DNA from: Cyclina sinensis
Taxonomy: Eukaryota > Mollusca > Bivalvia > Venerida > Veneridae
Assembly: GCA_012932295.1 (NCBI GenBank)
Contig: JAAONU010000014.1
Coordinates: forward strand, 17,177,039-17,241,038
Length of the DNA: 64,000 bases
Direction of reading: 5' to 3'
In this document: in pieces, positions 21,370-34,200 of the stretch
How the letters are laid out: each line of letters opens with the position of its first letter
Numbering within the stretch: the first letter of the stretch is position 1
Notes under the pieces: generated by a model
Seen by the model: only the letters and a program-made list of their open reading frames with translations
Told to the model about the DNA's origin: nothing
Database searches by the model: none
Made by a program: the position numbers and the translations under genes

Positions 21370-23090
21370 GTTACTTTTATGCCACAGACTTAAATTTTAA
21401 GCATGAAAAAAAATCAAAGGGCAACAACCCCAAAATTGTGGGGAAAAAAGTTAAGATTCTTAGGCGCTGTACTTCTTCTCAATAAGATCTATTTATCTAT
21501 GAAGTTTGAAGTTGATACCTCAACTTAGTTTTGAGTTATGCCTCGAGCAAAAATTAACGACGCTAAAATACAAAGGAAAATACCTCCTAAACCATGCAAA
21601 AACAGAGTTATGGTTTTTAAGCTATACATTTTTTTTTCTAAATGAGATCTAATTATCTTCAAGTTGATACTTCTTACACCTTTTGAGTTATATTCCGGAC
21701 AAAAAATTGGTATGAAAATTTTCAAAGGGCAATTTTTCCAAAAGTATGGACAAAAAATGTTATGGTTCTTGGGCACTACACTTTCCCTCTACCTGACAAT
21801 AAAGTTTCAAGTTGACACCTCCAATACTTTTTTGAGTTATGCCCCGGACAGAAATTAAAGATGAAAAAATAAAAAGGGCAATCATTCATGAATTATGCAA
21901 ACGAGAGTTATGATTCTTAAGCATTGCACTTTTGTTTAATGAGATATAGTTCTCTGTTACGTTTCAAGTTAATATCTCCAATATCTTTTGAGTTATGCCC
22001 CGGACAAAAATTAAGTACGAAAAATTTTAAAGGGCAATAACTCCAGTATTATTGAAAAAAGCTATGGTTCTTTGTAGTGAATTTTAAATAAATGAGATCT
22101 GTTCATTTATGAAGTTTCAAGTTGATATGTCTAACACTTTTTGAGTTATGCCCCGGGCAAAAAATAAGTATGAAAAAGTTCAAAGGGCAATAACTTCAAA
22201 AGTATGGGAAAAAAGTTAAGTTTCTTGGGCAATGCACTTTTACTCAATGAGATCAATTCATCTATTATATTTAAGTTTATACCTTTAAAACTTTTTGAGT
22301 TATGCCCCACAGAAAAAATAAGTATGAAAAATTACGAAAGGAAATCACTCCTAAATTATGCAATAGAGAGTTTTGTCTTTAACTATTAGCAATTTTTTGA
22401 AAGAGATCTATTTATCTTTGAAGTTTCATGTTGATATCTCCAATGAGTTATGCACCGGGCAAAAATTAAGTATGAACAAGTTCAAAGGGCAATAACTCCA
22501 AAATAATGAAGGAAAAAAAACTTAAAGCTTTCATGACTGCAATTTTACTCAGAATGATATTTTTTGTCTGTGAAGTTTCAAGTTGATATCTGCAGTAATT
22601 TTTTAGTTTTGGCCCGGACAAAAATTACGTAATGGAAAAAAAAGTAACGGTTCTTGAGAACTTTACTTCGCAATAATGAGATATGTTTACCTCTGAAGTT
22701 TCAAGTTGATTACACTTACACTTTTTTAAGTTATGTCCCAGACAAAAAATAAGTATTAAAAGTTCAAAAGGCAATCATTCCAAAATAATTGAAAAAAGAA
22801 GAGTTATGTTTCTTCGGCACAACACCTTTCCTTAATGAGGTATATTTAAGTTTCAAGTTGATACCTCCAATACGATTTGAGTTATGCCCTGGACGAAAAT
22901 CAATTATGAAAAAGTTCAAAGGGCAATTATTCCAAAATTATTGAAAAACAAAGTTTTGGCCACTGCACTTTTCCTCAATAAGATCTATTTAACTATGAAG
23001 TTCCAAATTGATATCTCCAAGTTTTGCCCCAGGAAACAAAAGCCGAACGGACAGATGGATAATCCGAGTGGGGAATACACCCCCACCATT
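21370..23090 (+). repeat. Tandem array, ~150-bp unit, about 11 degenerate copies
   Basis: A unit marked by TTGAGTTATGCCCCGGACAAAAA recurs at about 21535, 21690, 21836, 21993, 22145, 22299, 22446, 22608, 22731, 22881 and 23020, a mean period near 149 bp. Shared sub-motifs are GAAGTTTCAAGTTGATA, AAAGGGCAATAACTCC and TCAATGAGATC. The array ends with GAACGGACAGATGGATAATC and ACACCCCCACC. Confidence 0.9.
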
Positions 23091-23935
23091 TTTAACTTTG
23101 TTGTGCGTAAGATATATACTGGCGGTCTGAGAGGGTCATAGATTTATTTGCAGCTAGTGTGTACATGTACCATACCCAAACAATAGCATCTGTATAGTTT
23201 TAAAGGCAGATGAGCATGTTTGATGAATGGAACAGATTTGCGTAAAGGGTTATTAATCAGTTAAATATCATTATTTGAAACTGAAATATTGATTGACACC
23301 CGAAATATTTCAAGCCAATATTTTATTAAAAAAAAAAGATATAAAAATGGCGTTTCCAATCCTATACGACGCGCAAAGGTTAGCTATTTTTGTATTTCCC
23401 GCGTAAAGCCGCGGTGGTGTTTGGGAATGTCATGAGATCATTTCAACAAAAATACGTATTCGGTGTATCTTGCCGATTATCGACAGCGCCATTTGTTTCA
23501 AAATGCCGTTGAATGACCACGTGACATTCCCATGATGTCCCTTGTCCCTAAATATAGAATGTATTTTTGTTTCGGGATTTCTTTAGAGGATTGTTTTCAG
23601 GTCAGGCAAAATGGTAAAATTAACTGAAAATTTCCTTCTTGGGGGGTGTTGAAATGTAGAGTTTTAGTGAAAAGTACACGTAAGTGTTACATAGATTAAT
23701 CTGTTCACGATTTTACTGAGTACACCTGCTCGACCCTGCAGTTCCCCCTTTAAGAGCTTTTAAAGAATAGATGATTATTTCAAACCCCGCCCCCTCCCCC
23801 ACCTCCGCCCCCCCCCCCAAAAAAAAAAAAAAAAAAAAAAAAAACACTTACGAACCTATCTTAGTATAACAGTGTGAAAAATTAAAAAAATAATTTACTT
23901 TCAAATGTCATACGTGTTAAACAAAAGGCATTTAC
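23091..23935. other. Non-coding stretch with CpG-rich patch and homopolymers
   Basis: A patch at about 23365-23540 is richer in CpG than its surroundings (GACGCGC, CCCGCG, GCCGCGG) and holds a 10-bp inverted pair GGGAATGTCA / TGACATTCCC. A C-run followed by an A-run lies at about 23785-23845. No exon was recognised, although this is where the next cytoplasmic exon of gene A might be expected. Confidence 0.45.
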
Positions 23936-23988
23936 CTGCAGCGACATTTACGTGACCAACATTTGTATTTTTTGACCTCTTGCATTGT
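23936..23988 (-). CDS. Gene A exon: juxtamembrane
   Basis: A 53-bp exon with acceptor TTTTTCAG and donor GTAAATG. In phase with the transmembrane exon it reads QCKRSKNTNVGHVNVAA, a basic stop-transfer-adjacent segment. It ends in phase 1. Confidence 0.65.
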
Positions 23989-26900
23989 CTGAAAAAAATA
24001 CATTAATTAGGAAATACGCGAACATGTTATGTGAAATGACCTTTAAGCATATATGTGAAATAACAAAACAAAACAAAAAAAATCAACAAACAAACAAAAT
24101 ATTGTTATTAACATAAAATAAAATTCATGCTGTATTCAATTAAAATCAGATGTTATCGTTGTGAAAAATGATATACTAATAGACACAGACGTATTTGACA
24201 AACAAAAATAATGAAACCTGCGTGCCTTAACAATACATTAAGTTACCTTAATTCAGCAATGCAATGGTTTCTTCTAAGGATAAAAACTGTCACTAGAATG
24301 CTAACGACAATCAGAATGACAACAACAACTACAGCTCCTACAACATCGATTACTGATAGTTGAACCAAGGCCTCTGTCTCGTTAAAAACTAGAACAATCG
24401 AAGAAAATAATATGATATTTCAATGATTTCAATACTATATTGGCTATAGGCGATATATACTGTTAAAACAGACACGGCAGAGTAAAAACAATATAATTGA
24501 ATCCATTTCAATTGGGGGTGGGGCGAAGGTTCGAGTCCCGCCCTGGGTAAGTTACTTTTCTGACAGTACGTTAGTAACCATATCACCTATATCGGTCCTG
24601 TTACATTTTCCTGCTCTATAAGAATTCGTCCGCGAATTCACAGACGTACAGACTTATAATGGAAGCACACGCATAGCAATGAAAAAGTCACAGACAACGC
24701 TGAGCGCCAATGTCTTTTGTTCAGACAAAATCATTTATCCAGGGCAGGACTCGAACCCGTGTAACCCCGCCCGCAAGTCAGGTGCTCTACCAACTGAGCT
24801 ACCCGGGCTGGTGACAGTACGTTTGTAACCATAACACATACATCATTCCTGTGACATTCTTCAATCCTCTATAAGAATTCGTCCTCGAATTCAAAGACAT
24901 ACAGACTTATTATAGAAGCACTTGCATATCAATGTAACGGTCACAGACCACGTTTAGCACCAATGTTGCGTGGTAAGAAAAAACAAGAACTATCGCTGAA
25001 TGCGATTCATACCCCCACTTATGTCATTGACAGAAGGTGACTTGTATCTTAAAAAAATATGGAAAAGGGAATAACTTTTGTGGGATGAAATTGTTGTGTT
25101 TGATGGAACAAAATAACAACACTTCACAGGTAATAGTAATGAATAAATTTTGAATCATCAAATCAGGAAACATGTAACAAAAACCTTCGATTTTGCAAAT
25201 TTACAAAAACAAAGAAAAATGGGCTAAAATAAAGAGTATCATGTATTCAGCCAAGTAAGAAAAAAGTCCTCGTCCTAATTTGATTGTCTAATATTTGACT
25301 TTCAAGTGTGACATTGACCATAAGCTAGTACAAGGGCAACACAAGCTCAACACCAGTTCTGCATATCATCTTCATCAGTGAAACATTTCAGCTAAGTTTG
25401 AATAAAATCCTTCAAGGGGTATAGGATATAAAGAGCGGACAAAAACAATGACTTTCCAGTGTTATTATTACTTTGAGCTGACACAAGGGCAATATAGGTT
25501 ACGCACATTGTCTAGTTGAGATGAACATTTGGGCGAAGTTAAAAGAAAATCCTTGTCTTATAATTCAATGTCAAATATTTGATCGTCAAGTGTGACCTTG
25601 ACCTTGAGCTAGTACATTATCAACATGGGTTCTGCACATCGTTTTCAAGAGGTGAACATTTGAGCCAAGTTTTAAGAAAATGCTTCCAAGGGTAAAAAAT
25701 TTACAGAGCAGACACGAAAATAGTTTTACCTTCTAAGATGACCTTAACCTTGACCTGATACAACGACAGCATAGGTTTTGCACATTGGCTTTCTAAGTTG
25801 AATACTTGAGCCAAGTAAAAACAAAATCCTTCAAGGGGTAAAGAATTTACAGAGGAAACATGACACATTGTCTTTTTTTATTTGTCAGATATTTGACCTT
25901 CCAATGTGATCCTGATCTTGAGCTGACAGAAGCGCAATATAATGTGGTTATGCACATTGCCTTGTTCAGATGATTATTTGAGAAAATCCTTGTCTTATAA
26001 TACATTATAAAAAATTGCCATTTAAGTTTGACCTTGACCTTGAGCGGGTACAAGGTCAACAAAGGTTCAGCACATTGTTATCACGAGGTGAACATTTGAG
26101 CCAAGTTTGAAGAAAATCCTTCAAAGGGTATAAAATATACAGAGCAGTCACGAAAATAGTCTTACCTTCCAATGTGACCTTGACCTTGACCTGACACAAG
26201 GGCAACATGGGTTCTACACATTGCCTTGTTGAGTTGAATATTTGAATATTTTGAATATTTGGTTCATGTACAAGGTCAACAGATTCTGCACATTTCTATC
26301 ATGAGGTCATCATTTGAGCCAAGTTTGAAGAAAATATTTCAAGGGGTATAGGATTTACAGAGCGGAAACAAAAATTATCTGACCTTCCAGTGTGACCTAG
26401 ACCTTGACCTGACTCAAGGGCAACATGGGTTCTGCACATTCCCATGTTGGGGTTAACATCAAAGCCAAGTTTGAAGAAATTCCGTTAGTATATGATTTAT
26501 TGAGTGGACAAGGTGGAGACGGACCGACTGACCGACAAACGCGACAAAGCGATTCCAGTATACCCCCCCCCCCCACACACACACACATTGGTGGTGGGGG
26601 TATAATCATTTACCCAGGGCGGGACTCGAACTCGCGAACATCCGCTTGCAAGTCAGGTGCTCTACCAACTGATCTACCCGGGCTGGTTACAGTACGTTAG
26701 TAACCATATCACCTATATCGGCCCTGTGATAAATAGTAAACAGCTTTTCTTCGATACAGGTAAGAAATTATATCAAAGAGTCGTCCTAGACCTATTTAAT
26801 CATAATAAAACATACATTCCAATGTTATCATTTTGAAAGTTATTAAAACTGGGTTGCTGTCATCGTTTGCAGTAAATATTTATAGTATTTATTAAATGGT

Positions 26901-29900
26901 CAGTAGAAGTTCCGATGTACTGTTGTTACTGATTTTATTGAGCGGTGCTGCGCGTATCAGAATATAGGTATATGAAGTGAAAAATTATAGGGATGAGCTA
27001 TTCGTTGTATTAAATCTAAAATTCTCTTACAATATAATAATAATAATAATAATAATTAATTAATTAATTTAACATTTGAAAAACAGAGTGCTTTCATACA
27101 CCAATAGGTAATAACCTTTTTTGTCACGATCGTTTTCATTACAATATGAGAAATGCATATAAGACTTTTGTTATAAATGTTTAAAATCTACCGATGGAAC
27201 AATGATTTCCTTTCGCTCCAGCTTTACATGGCGAACAGGAAAAAAAGAAAACCTAATTCTAGTGCTACTTTACCCCAAGGCAATCACATGGGATACTCAT
27301 AAATACCATTTTACTCAGGTGGCAAAGAAAACAATATTATAAAAGTTAATTGTATTAAACATTAAAACAATACCACAAATGTAAAACAATAAGCATATTC
27401 TTACATTGTATAACAGTTATTATAAAACTTATTCTAAATCATCAACTCGTTTATGGTTATTCGACGCAGTCGATTACTTTTGGTTTGAATTTTCTTTGAT
27501 ACGGACGCGTTGCTAACAAAAATATTTAAAATCTAACCAATAAAGAGCATCAGAGTCGTCTGAGCCTGCATAACCTGACCGTCTAAGACGGCTTAATGGC
27601 TGAAGGTTAACGAAAAAGAAAACGGTAAGCCTTCGGATTATCGAAGATTTGTAACGAATAACTTCCTCTGTCTTATGGATGAATGCGGAGATAGGCAATA
27701 TAATATACAAAATGATTTTGTTCAACCTCTCGGTAAAATTCCGAATTCATTTGTCCACTGGGAGAAATTCGGTCATGGAAAGGGTCACCCTAATCCAAGT
27801 CAATTTGTCTTTACCGAGAATGGAATTCAATAAAATTGAAACCGACAGTTGAAAGGAAACCATTTTCCTGTTGTACTGAAGTAATGAATGGGACACCTTT
27901 TTAAAAAGCATTTGCCTAATCAGTACAAACCATTTAAAGAGTCTAATTGACACTCGATTAATTATGTACGGTTACAGTAATACGGCATTGTAGCTACTCT
28001 TTGAAGAGGAGCCTTATCGATTACACCTTTTTCAATCAGCCACAATTTCATTAATAAATACATAATCCTTACACTGTAACCTACGTCGACTTGGATAAAG
28101 AATTATTGAAAAATAAATATAAAAACTAACAACATGGATCTATATGCAAGGAATCTGTGCATAAAGTTTATTTGAAACTTTTTATATAAAGAAAGTCATT
28201 AACAGGGCAGCTATAGTGAATACGCATAAACAGTTACTAAAAGGTTCACCTATCCTCATCGATATAAACTTACCTTGTGTACAGTTGTCTCCAGTAAAAC
28301 CTGGGCTGCAACCGTTTATACAGGTACCATTCTCTTTACTACAAATTGTGTTTCTGCAGTTCTCACTACAAACTCGGGAACAATTTTCACCGTATATACC
28401 TTTGTCACAACCTGATACAAAGGAATAACATACAAATAAAGACATCTTAAAGATGTCAGAATGATAGATAGAATATATGATTTGCTTTCACCCTGATAAT
28501 ATACTGTTTTAAAAGCACTTAGAGAAAAATAAAGTTAAATTTTGATATGCATTTCCTACAAATTTGATCCTCGAACGTGGCAAAAAAATCATTTAGTAAT
28601 CGAATTATAATTCAACTTCTGTGAAAAAAATACCAGAGAAAATAATGCATCATTTAGTAAAATAATTATAATAGGAAAATATTTCTTTTTCCCCCTTTTA
28701 AAGACACTTAAAAACGAAGTAGGTCCTACACTTTAGTTGCCGAAACTTAGTCTCAAGAAAACCTATCGATTTTCTATTGAAACGCCCTTTTAAACTTGGA
28801 ATTTATGCCAAGTGCTTTGACTTTCACAACGTCAACGTAAGCCATTCAGCTAATTTTTCTTTCTTCCATCGCAATCATCGTCACGCAGTAAGAACTTATT
28901 GACCTATTAACTTGATGTAAGTTTTACGTTATATACGCAGTATTATTTCGTATAATTTTCAATTGTTACTGTTTCTTGTCGCGCAAAGCAATCCGTCGTA
29001 TTCTTAATATCGTTGTCTGTCCTTCCGGTTAGAATATTATTTTTAATATTAAAAAGAAATAAACGAAATTGCCGATTTCTGGGGGAAAACGCAGAGTTTT
29101 GAACAATTATGTTGTGTGCCACTGAGGCACCTATATAAAGGCATATTAAGTTGACATTTCTTTAAGGACAAAGCCTATTGATATTTACGAAAATTGACAA
29201 AATCAACAAAATGATCGGACTGTTTTCTTCCAATCGTAGACAGAAAACGCAAACATTGATTCCTAGCGTAAAATTGTTTTGACATTTTAATCGAATACAA
29301 CCCTTTATTGATCTGTTAGATCATGGATGTCGCTCAGAAAACTGCCTACCTGCCTTCGTATTAAAAATGTATAGCCATTTATGTATTTGCTTATATAAAC
29401 ATACCCCGGAATATATTAACCAAGACCCAATCACGTTTTTTTTGTCTTGAAAAGCATACCCCATAAAGTACTTCCCACGAAATACATGCTCCATTGGACC
29501 ACATTTCGGACGCACCTCCGTGTCATTTAGTTATGTAAGGACCCTAAAAATGATACAGCGATCTAGATGTTACATACAAATTAAAAGAGTAAAAGAAGCA
29601 GAAATTGGTAATTACAGCATCGCAAAGTCGCAATTTAATTTTTGATCACTATTAAGATTTTTTACACTGGCACGCTGACCACTGAAGCTGGTACTCAGAG
29701 ACTTAGGAGGACTTAGGAAGAAGGTCTGCTATGAGAGAACCTATTATTAATTATACACGTAACTGATCAAACACTATGTTAGCAATGCCAATAAAAAGCA
29801 TATAAAACATGGATGTTTGGCGAAATAATATTTAGAATGTTTAGTTCTGTAAGCCCGTGCTTGCACGGCCTCCCGTCTAGTGTATATATACTCCTCAAAA

Positions 29901-31241
29901 TTTGATGGGGATCACTTTTTACTTCTGAAATATCGTTTTAATAATAACCTCAAGACAACTGATTTTTTCTCATTCATGTAGTTTATTCATATGGCAAAGC
30001 CGACCTGTCCAGCAGATTTTGATTGTTTACCTGTACACGGCTCGAGATGCACGGAAAAGCGATACCCCTGGAAAAGTGGTGCACCGCAGGCATGTACATC
30101 CATGTACACATCCGTTTTATTCAGACTTCGCTTGTGCATGGTAACGTTTATATCGAACCTAGCACTGGTCATGGCAAATCTACGGCAAAGACGGTGTATT
30201 GACGATGAGGAGATGAATAGGGGGTAGGGATGCTTGAGGCTGGGCGTTCCCAACTGTACATGGCAGGTGTTCTTGGGCTGTCCCAGAGCACCGTTGCCAG
30301 GATGTGGCGACGGTTCCAAACTTACTGGCATGTCACGCATAGGCATGGCGGAGGGCGTCAGAGGTCCACAACTCAGCGTGAGGGCCGGTTTATTGTCGTT
30401 CAGGCGCGACGTCAGCGCTTTGTTACCGCTATTGCCCTCCAAAATGACTTCCAGAATACCACTGATGTAAGATTTCCACTCAAACCATCAGAAACCGTCT
30501 TCATACAGCTGGCATGAGGGCTAAAAGGCCAGCAATCCGAATTCCATTGACGCGAAACCACATCTAGGCACGTCTTCAATGGGCCCGCGATCACGCTAGG
30601 TGGACGCTGCATGACTGAACCCTAGTGCTGTTCACTGACGAGTCTAGATTTTGTGTGGACTCCACTGATAGGTGAGTCCGGGTATGGAGATCCACCAACA
30701 ACGAGCGTTTGCCACCCGTATGTGTTGCTACCCATGACCGTCATGGCGGGGGCTCGGTCATGGTTTGGGCGGGCATTAGCATGCAGGGAAGAACGGACCT
30801 ACACATTGTTCAAAACGGCACATTGACGGCTGTACGATACGTCAATGAGATCTTACATGTGTACGTTCGTCCGTACGCTGGTGCTACAGGCCCTAAGTTC
30901 GTTTTAATTGACGATAAGTGCATTCATAGCTGATCCCTATCAAATTTTGAGTAGTATATAAATATATTCAGTTGTATTTAAAGCGTTTCCTAACTGTTAA
31001 TGTTTGTTTCATTCAATTTGCTACACTGTATTGTTTTATTTGAATCGTCGTCAGATATACTCCTTTCTCTTCAAAGCACGTTAAATATTGTACATGTCAT
31101 TTTTTAAATCTATACAGGCGATGCCTTTTTAATAAATTGCCGACCAGACTGACATACCTTGAAACTGACAGCATGGTAATCATAATGTGTATTAGGATTT
31201 TTTTTTTTCTTTAGTCAGAAGCTGCGTATCTCAACATTTTG

Positions 31242-31284
<43 letters not shown>

Positions 31285-34200
31285 AAAGAGCTTCTGCATT
31301 TCAGACAAAATACAGAAAATCGCACAAAATTATTTTAATAAAGTGAATTAAGTTAAAAACTGAAACTTTTCTGTCATTTTGAACTATCAAAATGTTGCCT
31401 TACCCACAAATACCACATTTTTCTCTAAAGATATAAGAAACATTTTGCCACTTACCACCGTATACTCTAACATCACAAAGTACAAGTTGTGTTGAAGTGT
31501 TTGCGAGTTGTATCCGTAACTGATTCCCTACGAGATTCCTTGTACATTTTACATATACAGTTGTATTCGGTGGCGTCGAGCTATCATGTTGGTAACATAA
31601 CTCTCCACTGTGGTATGTTTTAGTAATGTGTTCCAATTCACTAATACCTTGCTGTACAGTTACATTGAAATCCGGAAAGTATTCTGTTTTAAAAAGACAT
31701 CATATAAATTAAAATCATGATAGATCTATATGTGTGAACGTAATATTAAGTTCTACAATAATAAACTTTTGTATGACCGTTTAGGTAGACACAACATAAA
31801 TGAAGTAAACCACAGTTTTCTCGCTTTTCTTTTATAAAATTTCGGAACTGTTTACATTCAATCTCTTTCCAATTTGAGACTACAAGTGATATGGGAAATG
31901 AACAATCGATATCGTAAATTAGTAACTTTACTGGTCAGATAAAGCCCAAGATCGTTATCATAGCAAAATTTAATGAAACTCTAAAAGCAGTTTAAAACTT
32001 ACATATTTCAATTAATGTAAATGGAAATCATTTTTTACCGAACTGTTAACATTACCATATAACAATCGAAACATTTCATTTCTAAATATACATTAAAATC
32101 CCACATATCACATCTATTTCAAAGTTTAAATAAGCCTAGGATATTTTTGTTTCAAAAATAGGAGTTAATTCGCACATTATTACCTATTAAGTGCTATTTC
32201 TTAAAACAGAGAAAAAGGTCACAATGTGCTAGACCTGACAATAAGGCTGATGGAGTATGACAGTAGATTTAACATTCTTTAAAACATATTGTACAATTGC
32301 AGATGTGTGTGACGGTCCATTGTCATGCAACAAAGACATGACGTACTGTCAATCTCTACATTGACGTCGCTTTTCTTATTTTTCTTTTTTGCTCAGAACT
32401 TAGTGATTACACAGAAAGTCCCATTACATATTTGCTCTTTGGAAAGGCAACCTGAAGCAATGAGACATGTGTATCGAGAAAAATAAGAAGAAAAAAAAGA
32501 AAAGAAACACCTTATGAACATAACCTTCTTTTCACTTGTAAGTCTTTTCGCAGTGGAAGGAAAATACATCATTTAATTGGCCATATTTTATCGTTAACCT
32601 TTCGTGTTTGTTCATATAGTAGACTCACCTTTCATCCCCTGTCAGAAGAGTGGACACAACTTTTCTTGCCATACTTTGGGTACAAATTCAAGAGACACTT
32701 TTGCTAATCAGTCAGCAGATGGGGTTTTCATCTGGCAATGATGCGTCGCATTTTTATATAATGCTTTAGACTACAAAACACTTGGTGGTGAAATACCAAC
32801 CCTACTAGCTATATGATGCAGCATATAACGCGCGTCAATAAATGTTTGAACTTTCTGAAGATGCAGTTGGCCGGCGTAAACATTTTGCTTCATTTTTCAG
32901 CGTATCTTTCCCGTGCCAACCTCGAACATATCATGAAAGAAACTTCATTGCTCTTTTGCACATACACAAAGATGGCAGCGTGTCTTTATATAACCCATAT
33001 CTTGTAAAGCGTTTTATACTTCTTTCTCAAACATATTTGCATTAGTGTCTTAGACTTGACTTGGGAGCAAACTGAATTGTGATCGTTATGTTTGATATAG
33101 ATAACTGATTTTAGTGTCGATTTATATAGCTTGAGTATAGGACTTTATCCCAGTGTAGAACTTTCACGACTTCATCATTTTACCTTAAAATAGCATGGTC
33201 GATAAAATAACATTTGAAGAAAAAGTTCGTATTTGTTATGATGTCTGCACAATTCAAATTAACAAAACGTTGACATAATAGTTGAAATTAAAGCAATAAT
33301 ATCTGTATTTAATTTAATATCATTAAACGTGCTTTCAAAGAGCTTTCCGTAAAATACATTGAAGAATCTTTTCAGATTTTTTGAATTTATCAGTGCCCTT
33401 GTGATTTACTTACTTAAGTACGCATCCTTTGTCATAAACACAAACTCACTAAGTGTAACATCATAAGGAAACCAAAATGCCCACCAGGGTGAAACAGTTC
33501 TTGATTGACTCGAGGTTTCGTCATCTGTATAGCTGCATGTGGTAATGTCACGATCATTCGCTAGGTATGACCACTGCCCAGGGGATATATTGTCCAGGTG
33601 ACGAGAGTTCTGCATACTCAGTGCAATGTTTCCTAAATTAAATGATATGTTGCTCATTAAAAAAATAAGAACCTATTTGCTCGTCAACTTAACAAAATAC
33701 TTTCAAAGTTTTATTGTGAAGTGGTGACTACAAATACTGGAAACACTGTGAATATTATTGATCAAGACTTTCTTGAAATGCAATACCGTAACACCTTTCT
33801 TATAGCTTATGTAAAAAATGCAGTGGTAACTGAAAAATCCAAAACGCAAACGGATGAGCGCAGGTCAATAAAAACTTGATTTTTGATGTAGTTGGAAGTG
33901 TTCTTACTTTTCTTTAGAGTCTTCTCACGGTTTGCGTTAAAATGTGTATTTCAGACAATGGCATTTCTTATAATTTGTAATAATAATTAGAAAATAGCAC
34001 ACTAGTAAATTCTTCGCTCTTTTGTTCAATGAAAATCAAAACATGCGTCGATTCAGGAATTTTCCGATCACGTGACGTATCAAAGTATTTCGCGCAAAAA
34101 GGGTTACTTAGGGATAATAATACTATAAAAATCAACGAATATTTATAAAGTTATCTCGACTTTAGTTATTGCAATAATACAAAATTAAATTAAAAAGAAA

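Noticed and set aside
21370..23090. CRISPR-like or coding repeat array
   Set aside because: Units are ~150 bp, degenerate and without distinct spacers; no frame stays open across units.
11000..23935. Search for PTP P-loop, WPD or KNRY exons belonging to gene A
   Set aside because: No minus-strand segment gave these motifs by eye; recorded as not found rather than absent.
24737..24808. Functional tRNA-Ala gene
   Set aside because: Acceptor, anticodon and T arms have mismatches, the same sequence recurs nearby with degenerate copies, and the flanks are repeated too; it behaves like a SINE.
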